From Nitrospirota bacterium (GTDB lineage: Bacteria; Nitrospirota; Leptospirillia; Leptospirillales; Leptospirillaceae), in assembly GCA_023481175.1 (NCBI GenBank), contig JAMCWM010000018.1, positions 1 through 38,635 on the forward strand: a stretch of 38,635 bases of DNA, in the 5' to 3' direction. Of this stretch, positions 1-7,345 are shown piece by piece. The number at the start of each line of letters is the position of its first letter. The first letter of the stretch is position 1. The notes beneath the pieces are model-generated. The model did not search any database, was not told the DNA's origin, and saw only the letters and a list, made by a program, of their open reading frames with translations. The position numbers and the translations under genes were made by a program.

Positions 1-2
1 TC

Positions 3-80
3 GTGCTGGCCTCCGGCCTCTTCAACAAGCCCGTTGAAGTCCCCTGGTGGGGAGGACGACCCTTGCGCCTTGTCGAATAA
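3..80 (+). CDS. C-terminal end of an unidentified gene (cut by window edge)
   Basis: An open frame enters from the left edge and ends at TAA (78-80), giving about 25 residues that read VLASGLFNKPVEVPWWGG and end in RLVE. It has no start in the window, so it is the tail of a longer gene. I do not recognise the family. It is the only coding sequence left of the accessory block and may be the last host gene before it. Confidence 0.45.
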   Translation: MLASGLFNKPVEVPWWGGRPLRLVE

Positions 81-228
81 TCTCCCCGAATGTTAGGTTG
101 ATTCTGCTCCGTGGAAATCCAGGCTAGGAGCCTGAGAAAAAATCAACCGAGGCTCAAAGGCACATCTTTCATGCCCACAGACTACACGAAAACTTTGGCG
201 GTGTTCATCCCCTACTTATGGGGCAAGG

Positions 229-408
229 TCAGGACTTGACCCCTGTGATCTGTTTTTCCAGATCGGACTTGACCCCGACCAGATCGGTCTTTGTGGCGAG
301 TTCGCCCGAGGCGACATGGCTCCAGGCGCGGGCCAAAGCCTCTGCCTGTTCCAGAGGGAACCCCGCCTCTTTCAGTTCTGTAGCAACGGACAACGTATCG
401 AAGGTCAT
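229..408 (-). CDS. Short coiled-coil protein resembling the N-terminal part of DUF1640 proteins
   Basis: The 59-residue frame begins MTFDTLSVATELKEAGF and continues with an Ala/Glu-rich helix, then ELATKTDLVGVKSDLEKQI. This pattern (FDTL, then a helical segment, then ATK-DL heptads) is what I know from small DUF1640/CCDC90-like proteins of bacteria, usually about 90-120 residues with a C-terminal membrane anchor. Here the frame stops after the first heptads, so the anchor is missing and the gene may be 3'-truncated. An AGGA ribosome site lies 6-7 bases before ATG 408. The IS66 element is inserted about 110 bp upstream of this start. Function unknown. Confidence 0.5.
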   Translation of the reverse strand: MTFDTLSVATELKEAGFPLEQAEALARAWSHVASGELATKTDLVGVKSDLEKQITGVKS

Positions 409-514
409 CGTTTTTCCTGATTCTAAGGGATCGGGGCCGCCTTTTGCAATCGAAGACTAACGTTTACAGTTGGACGAAAAATTGACCGAATCCGCAGCGC
501 AAGCCCCTTGATTC

Positions 515-522
515 ATGGGGTG
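515..522. repeat. 8-bp target site duplication of the IS66 element, left copy (ATGGGGTG)
   Basis: ATGGGGTG directly precedes the left inverted repeat and is repeated exactly at 3132-3139, directly after the right one. Eight base pairs is the duplication length known for the IS66 family. Confidence 0.93.
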
Positions 523-542
523 GTAACCATTCGCCGAACCCA

Positions 543-1424
543 TCAGAGGGGGTCTGAGGTGAGGACCTGCCGGAAACGTCTGTGGAGAGGAAAGAGGTAG
601 ATGTCCTTGACGGGAAGGGCGTACTGGTTGAAGACGTCCTTCTTGCCCCGGCCCTGGGTCTTGCCGACATGGATCCAGTTGGCGGCCTTGTAGCAGGTTC
701 CCCGGAAGCGGTCGCACTCGACGAAGGTCTCGAGGAGGACGGGGGCGAATCCGTAGCGGTTCTCCCAGTCCTTGGGGAGCCGTTTGGCGGCGAGGGCGAG
801 GAGGCGGGAGGCAAGGTTTTTGGTGCGGATCCAGGGGAAGATGAGGAAGCGGGCGTTGTTGACGACGAGAGAAAGACGGGCTTCGCGGATCTCTCGGGAC
901 CAGCCGATCCAGAGGTCTCTGGGGGCGACCTTCCAGGCGGAGGCCCCGAAGCCGAGGCAGGCCAGGGGGATCTCTCCGGACCAGGCGATGTAGCGGATCT
1001 GGGCTCCGGGAAGGGTCTTGTGGCCGAGGTAGTGGTAGCGGTGGATGAAGTCGTTCCAGAGTTCGCTTTCGAGACGGGAGCCGACCGGACGCAGGGCAAG
1101 GTCCGGCCATCGCGGGAGGGGCCGGTCGTCGACCGGTCCGGGGTCGGTCCTGCCGGGATGGCGGATCGTCCAGGGACGCGGAGGCAGGCTTGTGGGGCTC
1201 TGTCTCCGGAGGGGAGGAAGAGTGAGCCGACCGTCCCGCTCCATGTCGAGGAGCGCCGCCCGACAGCTCATGTCCTTGAGGGAGCCGTTGGGCTTCGTCC
1301 ACCCGAAGATCCGGCAGATGCGTCGCGAGAGTTCCGTCCGGTGGAGGGTCGGATCCTCCCGGATCCAGGTTTGGATCTGAAGGATCTCGTCGGGAGAGAA
1401 ATCCCGTCCCGAATAGCGGATCAT
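543..1424 (-). CDS. DruA-like DUF4338 protein, IS66 passenger gene
   Basis: The 293-residue protein starts MIRYSGRDFSPDEIL. Its ATG (1422-1424) overlaps the transposase stop codon in ATGA, so translation is probably coupled. The N-terminal part has LSRRICRIFGW, PNGSLKDMSCRAALL and a basic RDGRLTLPP segment, the usual start of DUF4338 proteins. The C-terminal half has FIHRYHYLGHKTLPG, GW-REIREARLSLVVNN-RFLIFPW, a TFVECDRFRGTCYKAANW block, HVGKTQGRGKKD, and a final KDIYLFPL. These blocks match DruA of the Druantia anti-phage system and the many DruA-like proteins found with transposons. Length is in the family's usual range and no motif looks broken. The stop codon lies inside the left inverted repeat. 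The biochemical activity is not known to me; a role in transposition, target choice or phage resistance is only inference. Confidence 0.88.
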   Translation of the reverse strand: MIRYSGRDFSPDEILQIQTWIREDPTLHRTELSRRICRIFGWTKPNGSLKDMSCRAALLDMERDGRLTLPPLRRQSPTSLPPRPWTIRHPGRTDPGPVDDRPLPRWPDLALRPVGSRLESELWNDFIHRYHYLGHKTLPGAQIRYIAWSGEIPLACLGFGASAWKVAPRDLWIGWSREIREARLSLVVNNARFLIFPWIRTKNLASRLLALAAKRLPKDWENRYGFAPVLLETFVECDRFRGTCYKAANWIHVGKTQGRGKKDVFNQYALPVKDIYLFPLHRRFRQVLTSDPL

Positions 1425-3052
1425 CCCGAATCCTGAAGGGAGTTCCGGATGAGAGCCCGGCGTTCGGAGGACAGGGACCAGGGGAGCCAGGGAGAGAGAT
1501 CGGAGGGCGCCTGTCCCCGCCGGGCGCATTCCGACAGACAATCGGACAGAAGACGGCGGACATTGAGACCGGCCCTGTCCCAGGGGACGAAGAGCGAGTA
1601 GAGGGTCGCGGTCCGGGTTCCGCTCCATGGGGCCCCGACTCCGTAAAAGACCTTCCGGCCGGTGACGGCCCCGCGGAGGGCGCGCTCGGAGGCGTTGTTG
1701 TCCATCGGAATGCGGGGGTCGTCGACAAAGAGGACCAGGCCGTCCCAATGAATCAGCAGGCTCTGGAGAACCTTCCGGGCCACCGTCTCCCGGGAGCGTT
1801 CCATCCGGATCACTTCCTCCCGGGCCGTGGTCTTCATGTCGGAGAGAAGAGAGAGAACGGCGGTCCGGGCGGAAAGACTCCCCTGCCGCATTCGGGCGGT
1901 CTCGTGAAAGAGGGTGCCGATCCGGGAGGTCCAGGAGTCGGCCCAGGAGGCGAGAGCGGGTTTTTTGACGACGGCCTGGAGGAAGTCCCGTCGGACGTGG
2001 GCCCAGCAGAAGGCCAGGACCAGTCCCGGGATCTGCCGGGCGGTGGCCTTGTAGGCGCTGTACCGGTCGACCATCAGGACTCCGGGACGTCCGGCAAAGT
2101 GCTCGAGCGGGACTTTGGAACTGCGGGAGGGATCCAGGACGAAGAGCGACGTCTCGGGCGTCAGGATCACCCAGAGCCACCAGCGGGACGGGGCGGTCTT
2201 GGACCCGAAGACGTAGTACCGGGTTTCGTCGGCCTGGGAAAAGGAGGCCTCCCGGCTTTTCCGGACGATCGCCTCATGGAAGGGCTCCAGGAAGGAGGCG
2301 ATCCGTTCGAGTCCGGAAGTGACCGTCCCGAGGGACAGGTCGAGCCCCCTCCGGTTCCAGTCGGCCAGAAGCCGGGAGAGAGGGAGATGCAGGAAAAACT
2401 TGAAGAAGAGGACCTCGACCCAGATCGACACCCCCAGCATGCCTTTGGGAATGAGGCGGGGCGGAGGGGGGGCGGTCACGATCCCCTTCCCCTCCGGACA
2501 GGAGCAGGTCTTGCGATAGCGGTTCCGGTGGATGACCCGGCGATGCGGACGGACCTCGATCTCGAGGATCTCGGAGGTCTCGGGAGGGCCGAAAGGGGCA
2601 TAGGGCTTGTGGCAGGAGGAACAGACCGTCTCGTCGGCCGGAAGGTCGATCGTCTCGCTCACCGACGGAAGATGGTCGTGGCGTTTCCTTCCGACGCTCG
2701 GAACGCCCTTTTGATGCCCCCGGGGACGGGAGGGAGGAGGCGATCCGGTCTCCGGGCCTTGCGGACCTTTTCCCCCTTCGGCCTTTTTGCCGTAAAGGGC
2801 CTGGCGAAGACGACGGATCTCGGCCTCCTGATCGTGAATCCTGTCGTTGGCCTTCTCCAGAAGGTCCCGGTTGTGAAGGGCCTGGTACTTCCAGTAGGCG
2901 GCGTTCTGTTTGGGCGAGGTGGAGTGATCCCCCATGAGACCGGCGGTGTGGGAACACGTTCGGCAGGGTTCGGGGAGAAGGGACAGATCCGGAGTCACGA
3001 TCTCGACGTCGGATCCGGAAGGTGGTAGGAGAAGAGGCTCCACAGTGTTCAT
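1421..3052 (-). CDS. tnpC: IS66-family transposase (TnpC type)
   Basis: The 543-residue DDE transposase starts MNTVEPLLLPPSG. In order it has a leucine-zipper-like coiled coil around residues 55-88, a basic linker, a zinc-binding region (CSSC 144-147 and CSC 183-185), and the catalytic domain. That domain has ADETRYYVF (D275), MVDRYSAYK (D329), the CWAHVRRDF block, and DNNASERALR (E456) as the last acidic residue. All IS66 signature blocks are intact, so the enzyme looks active. The gene ends in a 4-bp overlap with the DruA-like gene. It starts about 80 bp inside the right inverted repeat. The first part (residues 1-45) is less conserved in the family, and a downstream start such as M40 is possible. 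Confidence 0.95.
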   Translation of the reverse strand: MNTVEPLLLPPSGSDVEIVTPDLSLLPEPCRTCSHTAGLMGDHSTSPKQNAAYWKYQALHNRDLLEKANDRIHDQEAEIRRLRQALYGKKAEGGKGPQGPETGSPPPSRPRGHQKGVPSVGRKRHDHLPSVSETIDLPADETVCSSCHKPYAPFGPPETSEILEIEVRPHRRVIHRNRYRKTCSCPEGKGIVTAPPPPRLIPKGMLGVSIWVEVLFFKFFLHLPLSRLLADWNRRGLDLSLGTVTSGLERIASFLEPFHEAIVRKSREASFSQADETRYYVFGSKTAPSRWWLWVILTPETSLFVLDPSRSSKVPLEHFAGRPGVLMVDRYSAYKATARQIPGLVLAFCWAHVRRDFLQAVVKKPALASWADSWTSRIGTLFHETARMRQGSLSARTAVLSLLSDMKTTAREEVIRMERSRETVARKVLQSLLIHWDGLVLFVDDPRIPMDNNASERALRGAVTGRKVFYGVGAPWSGTRTATLYSLFVPWDRAGLNVRRLLSDCLSECARRGQAPSDLSPWLPWSLSSERRALIRNSLQDSG

Positions 3053-3131
3053 GGATCATAGAAATACCACATTTAAAGCAAGGAGTCCAGTGCCTCCAGG
3101 AAAAGGGGGGACGGGATGGACGAATGCTTAC

Positions 3132-3139
3132 ATGGGGTG
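3132..3139. repeat. 8-bp target site duplication of the IS66 element, right copy (ATGGGGTG)
   Basis: This is an exact copy of 515-522, directly outside the right inverted repeat. It lies 4 bp beyond the stop codon of the fic gene, so insertion did not change the Fic protein but separated the gene from whatever followed it. Confidence 0.93.
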
Positions 3140-3143
3140 AGCA

Positions 3144-4364
3144 CTAAGTCTCCGGAAATAACCTCGGAAAAATCGTTTCGAGCGTATCGACCGGAAACCG
3201 CAGAGATAGAGGCCCCTTTGGCGTTTCAGAAGCCAGTAAGCCTGCGGCAATAACATCATTGACGATGCGCCGCGCGCTACGCTCCGGCAGGCGGGTGATG
3301 CGCGCAGCCTCGCCACGGTCGAATTTCCCGCGTATAAACGCTTCTTCCAGAAGTCTTGCGGATTCGGGCTTGAGGGTTTCGCTGCGTTCGACATAGGCTC
3401 GTAGACGTTTCTGTAGAACCTCGAACGCAAAGAGACCGGACATGAATGTGACCTGATCGAGGCAGATGCGTACGAACCAGAGAACGAAGTCAGAAAGGGC
3501 TCGTTCGGACAGGTTTCCGCGCCCATCCAGATCCCCCTGCCGTGGCATATCGGCTAAATCCATCATCTGTTTGTATTCGCCCCTGCTCGTGAGGCCGCGA
3601 GCCAATCCTCTGGAAATGGACCAAAGACCATGCGCGCCTATTCCTGACTTCAGCGCCATCGCGTGGCTCATGAGCCGGCTGACACGTCCGTTGCCGTCGG
3701 GGAACGGGTGAATGAAATTGAACCGGTGATGCGCGGCTGAAAGGGCCATGACACAGCTTGCCATGCCGAGGTCGGCCAGGCGATAGTGGTCCTCGAAATA
3801 GGCCATGAAATCCGCGACACGATCGCTGGAAGGCGGGATGTGACGACCCACGATGACGTCATGTTCGGGGCATGAGCGCAATTCGCCGGGAACCATAGTG
3901 AAGTCGCGACCCGCTCCATGAACACGGAGCATCTCAGGCGGGAGATCCTTGTAAAATTCCCGATGCAGCCAGCGGATGAAATCGACCGAGGCTGGCTCGG
4001 GAAGACGACCTTCTGCCATCATGCTGTCGACCTGCCTCTGGACACGGGCGTGGGCGGCTGCCTCAAGTTGCAGGTTGCGGCGTTCTTTATCGTTGTTGAG
4101 TTTGCCCTCAAGTGCGCGCTCAATGTCTCGCGGGCGCGTATTATGCCCTTCAATCAGGTTGCTATAATAGGTGTTCATGATGCGAACGAGGTCGGCGAGA
4201 TTAGCGGCGGTTTCGGGATTGAGCGTGCGTCCTAAAGTGGCGGAAGTAGCGGTGAGTTCCGCAATAACATTGGCAATCTCCTCCGACGGTTTTTCCAGGC
4301 GGGTCGGCTCAATGCGATAGGGTGTCTCAAAATTGGTCATTTTGGCCGATGTTTGTGTGTTCAT
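3144..4364 (-). CDS. fic: Fic-domain adenylyltransferase (class II, self-inhibited)
   Basis: The 406-residue protein has the full Fic motif HPFPDGNGRVSR (H219-R230): catalytic His219, Asp222 and the GNGR nucleotide-binding loop. SNLIEG at residues 68-73 fits the inhibitory helix (S/T)xxxE(G/N) placed before the Fic core, which defines class II Fic proteins; Glu72 would block the active site. The family transfers AMP, or less often another group, from a nucleotide to a hydroxyl of a target protein. The C-terminal 60 residues look like a winged helix-turn-helix (ARITRLPERSARRIVNDVIAAGLL), common in this subfamily and compatible with DNA binding. MNTQTSAK precedes the conserved MTNFETPYRIEP, so ATG 4340 is an alternative start. 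No antitoxin gene is adjacent. Confidence 0.93.
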   Translation of the reverse strand: MNTQTSAKMTNFETPYRIEPTRLEKPSEEIANVIAELTATSATLGRTLNPETAANLADLVRIMNTYYSNLIEGHNTRPRDIERALEGKLNNDKERRNLQLEAAAHARVQRQVDSMMAEGRLPEPASVDFIRWLHREFYKDLPPEMLRVHGAGRDFTMVPGELRSCPEHDVIVGRHIPPSSDRVADFMAYFEDHYRLADLGMASCVMALSAAHHRFNFIHPFPDGNGRVSRLMSHAMALKSGIGAHGLWSISRGLARGLTSRGEYKQMMDLADMPRQGDLDGRGNLSERALSDFVLWFVRICLDQVTFMSGLFAFEVLQKRLRAYVERSETLKPESARLLEEAFIRGKFDRGEAARITRLPERSARRIVNDVIAAGLLASETPKGPLSLRFPVDTLETIFPRLFPET

Positions 4365-4370
4365 AGTATT

Positions 4371-4428
4371 TTATTATAAAAGAAAAACTGGAATTTTTCT
4401 ATATGCCTTGGCCGATCTTTTGGCCGAT
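4371..4428 (-). promoter_or_regulatory. Possible fic promoter (TATAAT) with tandem TTGGCCGAT repeats upstream
   Basis: On the minus strand a perfect TATAAT (4371-4376) ends 8 bases before the first fic ATG, which would give a leaderless or almost leaderless message. No good -35 box is visible. Upstream, TTGGCCGAT occurs twice exactly 12 bp apart (ending 4416 and 4428), and a third copy lies within the first fic codons (4342-4350). The repeats could bind a regulator, perhaps the Fic winged-helix domain itself; that is inference. Confidence 0.35.
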
Positions 4429-4552
4429 GTTGTATTTCGAGAATGAAGGCGATAAAAGCTATACCGGAACCCTTCGGAAACAGGGCCGCGATGTCTGGTC
4501 CGGCCTGACCAAGGCCATGAAGGGATTCCCCTTCCTCCCTTCCGACGCCTGA
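4427..4552 (+). CDS. Small ORF of unknown function, possibly the tail of a lost antitoxin
   Basis: The 41-codon frame starts ATG TTG TAT TTC GAG and ends at TGA 4550-4552. The protein contains RKQGRDVWSGLTKAMKGF and ends FLPSDA. The VWSGL-FP layout vaguely recalls the C-terminal tail of AbrB-type VapB antitoxins. There is no good ribosome site, and the start sits within the GGCCGAT repeat. It may be a remnant rather than a gene. Confidence 0.2.
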   Translation: MLYFENEGDKSYTGTLRKQGRDVWSGLTKAMKGFPFLPSDA

Positions 4553-4793
4553 TCTCCCTCTTCTGTCTCCCCGGTCATCCTTCCTGATTCTTCTCGAACC
4601 CTCCTCCCCCGATCTCTCCCAACTCCTGCGTGTTCATCTCGTGGGCCTCGGGACCTGAGTAGATACAAGAAAAGAATGGCAATCTCCCGCACTCATATCC
4701 TCCCCAAAATCTGACGTGCACCCGGAATGGAGCCAGAATTTCCTTTTTTCACAAAAATAGTGCAACATTAATTTCGTGAAAAAGGAGGTTTTG

Positions 4794-5030
4794 ATGAAAA
4801 AAAACATCACGATCGCCATCGACGACCGGCTTGCCAGGGAGGCGCGGATTCTTGCCGCCAAGAAGGACACGAGCGTTTCGGGGCTACTGGCCGATTTTCT
4901 GGAGTCCATCGTGGAAAACGAAAACCGTAGGGAAACGGCGAAAAACCATTTTTTCAACTTGGCGAAGACGGGATACGACCTGAATTATTCGCAGAGAACA
5001 TTCGACCGGAACGCGCTCCATGAGCGGTAG
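4794..5030 (+). CDS. vapB: Ribbon-helix-helix-type antitoxin of a PIN-toxin module
   Basis: The 78-residue protein starts MKKNITIAIDDRLAREARILA, the N-terminal beta strand and helix of ribbon-helix-helix DNA-binding antitoxins. A helix (TSVSGLLADFLESIVE) follows, then a flexible C-terminal tail that would wrap the toxin. ATG 4794 is chosen because AAAGGAGG sits 5 bases in front of it; the in-frame GTG at 4776 is upstream of that ribosome site. The stop overlaps the toxin start by 11 bp, the usual coupling. It should neutralise the adjacent PIN toxin and repress the operon. Confidence 0.85.
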   Translation: MKKNITIAIDDRLAREARILAAKKDTSVSGLLADFLESIVENENRRETAKNHFFNLAKTGYDLNYSQRTFDRNALHER

Positions 5031-5439
5031 GATTTTTGTGGATACGAACGTTCTGGTTTATTGCTTCGACCGGTCCGCCCCGGACAAGATGAACACGGCA
5101 CATGCGCTCGTGAACAATCTCTGGGACAACGAAAACGGGGTTCTGAGCCTGCAGGTGCTCAAGGAGTTTTTCGTGACGGTGACGTCGAAGCTGGCGGTCA
5201 GGATGGATCCCCAATCGGCCAAGTCGGCCGTCTTCGACCTCATGAGCTGGACGCTGGTTTACGAAGACCGCCGGTCCATGGAAAAAGCCTTCGAGATCGC
5301 GGAAAACTTTCGTCTGTCGTTTTGGGACGCAAACATCCTGAGCGCCGCTCTCCTGTCGAACTGTGAAGCGCTGTACACCGAAGACCTTCAGCATGGGCAG
5401 AGCATCGATGGCCTCCGGATCGTCAACCCTTTCCTATGA
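5020..5439 (+). CDS. vapC: PIN-domain ribonuclease toxin (VapC family)
   Basis: The 139-residue protein starts MSGRIFVDTNVLVYCFD. The acidic PIN residues are visible: Asp in VDTNVLVY, Glu in LQVLKEFF, Asp in SFWDANILSAAL, and Asp in YTEDLQHG. PIN toxins of this type are magnesium-dependent RNases that usually cut tRNA or rRNA. Length is normal and no motif is broken. It overlaps its antitoxin gene by 11 bp. The ISL3 element begins 60 bp after the stop codon, so this module survived that insertion intact. Confidence 0.9.
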   Translation: MSGRIFVDTNVLVYCFDRSAPDKMNTAHALVNNLWDNENGVLSLQVLKEFFVTVTSKLAVRMDPQSAKSAVFDLMSWTLVYEDRRSMEKAFEIAENFRLSFWDANILSAALLSNCEALYTEDLQHGQSIDGLRIVNPFL

Positions 5440-5491
5440 GGTCACGACGCAGGTCTCCCCCTACCGACATTCCTGAGGGGGGGGAGAGAAG

Positions 5492-5499
5492 ATCGAGAT
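5492..5499. repeat. 8-bp target site duplication of the ISL3 element, left copy (ATCGAGAT)
   Basis: ATCGAGAT precedes the left inverted repeat and is repeated exactly at 6907-6914. ISL3 elements are known to make 8-bp duplications. Confidence 0.92.
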
Positions 5500-6906
5500 G
5501 GCACTTCCGGATAATTCGTGGGTCGTTATTAAATGATAACGTAAGACTGATCTATCGAGAGAATTGAAGAGTGCATCCTGCTCCGTTTTCTGAGATGATA
5601 GGTTGTCCTAAAACCTTAACATCAAAAGAAAGGAAACAGGATGCAGATCATTACTATCCTCAATCTTGTCCAAAAATTCAAGTCCTTCGTCTACACCAAG
5701 GCCCAATGGGCTTCCGCGGAGAAACACGCCATTGAGATCTTTGTCGAGCCACGATCCAACAGTCGTCCGCAGTGTGGAAATTGCTTCAAACGGTGTCCCG
5801 GCTACGATCGGCTACCCACGAGATGGTTTCCGTTCGTCCCGCTCTGGGGAATCCCGGTGTTTCTCGTCTACTCGCCTCGGCGGGTGGACTGTCCCCGGTG
5901 TCAGGTCAAGGTGGAAAGCATGCCCTGGACGCTTCCCCACAACCCCAAGAGCCCGCTTACGGAAGCCTTCGCCTGGTTTCTGGCCCGGTGGGCCAAGCGG
6001 TTGTCCTGGAAGGAGACGGCCGAGGCGTTCCACACCACATGGGACGCTGTCTACCAGTCGGTGGCAATGGCCGTCTCCTGGGGCCGGGAACACATGAGCA
6101 CGGCCGGGATCCTGTCCATCGGGATCGACGAGATCGCCCTCAAAAAAGGCCATACCTACATCACGTTGGTGTACCAGATCGACGAGAACTGCAAACGCCT
6201 TCTGTGGATCGGCCAGGATCGGACGATGGAGACTCTCCGCGGCTTCTTCGACTGGCTGGGAGCGGAAAAAAGCGCGAGTCTCAAGTTTGTCGCCTCCGAT
6301 ATGTGGAAGGCCTACCTGACAGTCATTGCCGAGAAGGCCTCCCAGGCCATACATATTCTCGATCGATTCCACATAATGAGTCACATGGGAAAGGCGATCG
6401 ACGAGGTCCGGTCCGATGAGGTCCGCTCCCTGAAGAGCAAAGGGAAAAAACCTGTCCTGTCCAAGTCGAAGTGGATCCTCCTCCGTCGGCGGGAAAACCT
6501 CACCGACTCCCAGGAATCCCGCTTGTCGGAACTCTTGGGGTGCAACCTGAAAACGGTCCGGGCCTATCTGCTGAAAGAGTCCTTCCAGGCCTTCTGGGAG
6601 TATGTCTCTCCCGCATGGGCCGGAAAGTTCCTCGACGCATGGATCACCCGCGTTCTCCGATCGAGACTTGATCCCATGAAGAAGGTGGCACGGATGCTCA
6701 GGGGGCATCGCCCCCTGATTCTGAACTGGTTCCGTGCCAAAGGACAGGTCTCGAGCGGAACTGTCGAAGGCTTCAACACAAAAGCGAAACTGACCTCGAG
6801 AAAAGCGTACGGATTTCGGACCTTTAAATCACAAGAAGTTGCGCTTTATCACACACTTGGCAATTTGCCTACTCCAGATTTTACCCACGAATTCTTCTGA
6901 GGAGCC
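5500..6906 (+). mobile_element. Complete ISL3-family insertion sequence
   Basis: The element is 1,407 bp. The left end reads GGCACTTCCGGATAATTCGT (5500 onward). The reverse complement of the right end reads GGCTCCTCAGAAGAATTCGT. The repeats are about 24 bp (5500-5523 and 6883-6906) with about 18 matches, including an unbroken AATTCGTGGGT. Eight identical bases, ATCGAGAT, flank both ends. One intact transposase gene fills the element. It sits between two TA modules and disrupts neither. Confidence 0.95.
5641..6900 (+). CDS. tnpA: ISL3-family transposase
   Basis: The 419-residue DDE transposase starts MQIITILNLVQKFKSF. It has an N-terminal zinc-finger region (CGNC 45-48, CPRC 84-87) and a helix-turn-helix segment near 121-145. 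The catalytic residues are IGIDEIALKKGH (D163), ASDMWKAY (D220) and GTVEGFNTKAKLTSRKAYGF (E376), the standard ISL3 signature. The ribosome site AAGGAAACAGG is adjacent to the ATG. The gene is intact, and its stop codon (6898-6900) lies inside the right inverted repeat, so the end of the element also encodes the last residues (HEFF). Confidence 0.95.
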   Translation: MQIITILNLVQKFKSFVYTKAQWASAEKHAIEIFVEPRSNSRPQCGNCFKRCPGYDRLPTRWFPFVPLWGIPVFLVYSPRRVDCPRCQVKVESMPWTLPHNPKSPLTEAFAWFLARWAKRLSWKETAEAFHTTWDAVYQSVAMAVSWGREHMSTAGILSIGIDEIALKKGHTYITLVYQIDENCKRLLWIGQDRTMETLRGFFDWLGAEKSASLKFVASDMWKAYLTVIAEKASQAIHILDRFHIMSHMGKAIDEVRSDEVRSLKSKGKKPVLSKSKWILLRRRENLTDSQESRLSELLGCNLKTVRAYLLKESFQAFWEYVSPAWAGKFLDAWITRVLRSRLDPMKKVARMLRGHRPLILNWFRAKGQVSSGTVEGFNTKAKLTSRKAYGFRTFKSQEVALYHTLGNLPTPDFTHEFF

Positions 6907-6914
6907 ATCGAGAT
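6907..6914. repeat. 8-bp target site duplication of the ISL3 element, right copy (ATCGAGAT)
   Basis: Exact copy of 5492-5499 directly outside the right inverted repeat. It lies 12 bp past the 3' end of the next vapC gene. Confidence 0.92.
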
Positions 6915-6925
6915 TAAGATCGCCG

Positions 6926-7345
6926 TCAGGAAGAGCTCCCTCCGGCTGTATTGCTCCAATCCTCAAGGTGCAATCCGTCTATCACGCGAAACGCCTGGTC
7001 ATTGGTCACAAGGACCGCGCCAAGACTCTTCGAGTGAGACGCAATCAGCAAATCAAGCGGCGCCAGCCTCTTCCCCTTCCGTTCCAGGGAGGCGCGCGCC
7101 TCCGCATAGTGCTCCGCGGCCTCCTCATCCCATGGCAACACGTCAACGCATCGCAGGAATTCCCTGACCGCCGCATGAAGCCGCATGGCTTCCGGCCGCT
7201 TCGCCAGTCCGGAAAGAAGTTCGCCTTCCGTGACGGCAGAAATGCACAAGAAGGAAATCGGTACCTCCCTCGCTCTCTGCATCGCCACCGGATTCATTTT
7301 CAGCAAGCAGCTCACCGTGTTGGTGTCCAGCATATAGCGGGTCAT
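6926..7345 (-). CDS. vapC: VapC toxin (PIN domain)
   Basis: The 139-residue protein starts [19 protein letters not shown]. It has MLDTNT (first Asp), [13 protein letters not shown] (Glu), [11 protein letters not shown] (Asp), and [10 protein letters not shown] (Asp), and the [12 protein letters not shown] tail typical of the VapC/FitB group. ATG 7345 is chosen because it overlaps the antitoxin stop in ATGA and puts the conserved RYMLDTN at the N-terminus. An upstream in-frame start at 7354 would add three residues. It is an RNase toxin, paired with the AbrB-type antitoxin just upstream. Confidence 0.9.
   Translation of the reverse strand: MTRYMLDTNTVSCLLKMNPVAMQRAREVPISFLCISAVTEGELLSGLAKRPEAMRLHAAVREFLRCVDVLPWDEEAAEHYAEARASLERKGKRLAPLDLLIASHSKSLGAVLVTNDQAFRVIDGLHLEDWSNTAGGSSS

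Larger units (their letters stand above)
523..3131 (-). mobile_element. Complete IS66-family element (ISBst12-like, transposase only) with a DruA-like passenger gene
   Basis: The element is 2,609 bp. The left end starts GTAACCATTCGCCGAACCCATC (523-544). The reverse complement of the right end (3110-3131) starts GTAAGCATTCGTCCATCCCGTC. The two agree at about 17 of 22 positions and share the GTAA tip typical of IS66. Both ends are flanked by the same 8 bp, ATGGGGTG. Inside are only two genes, both on the minus strand: a tnpC-type DDE transposase and a DUF4338 gene whose start overlaps the transposase stop (ATGA). No tnpA or tnpB accessory genes are present, as in the ISBst12 subgroup. The exact duplication and intact frames suggest a recent insertion, four bases beyond the fic stop codon. 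Confidence 0.95.

Noticed and set aside
120-134. CAGGCT-AGG-AGCCTG hairpin as a terminator of the leftmost gene
   Set aside because: It is followed by AGAAAAAA rather than T residues on the plus strand, and on the minus strand the T run comes before the stem.
457-2180. Several long frames on both strands overlapping the IS66 genes (for example a 423-residue and a 426-residue frame)
   Set aside because: They are GC-driven antisense or alternate-frame shadows rich in Pro, Arg, Ser and Gly with no family similarity; the IS66 transposase and DUF4338 genes explain the region.
543-2180. A 545-residue protein starting at 2180 that includes the DUF4338 domain
   Set aside because: The first 252 residues are out-of-frame transposase sequence. 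The true start is ATG 1424, overlapping the transposase stop.
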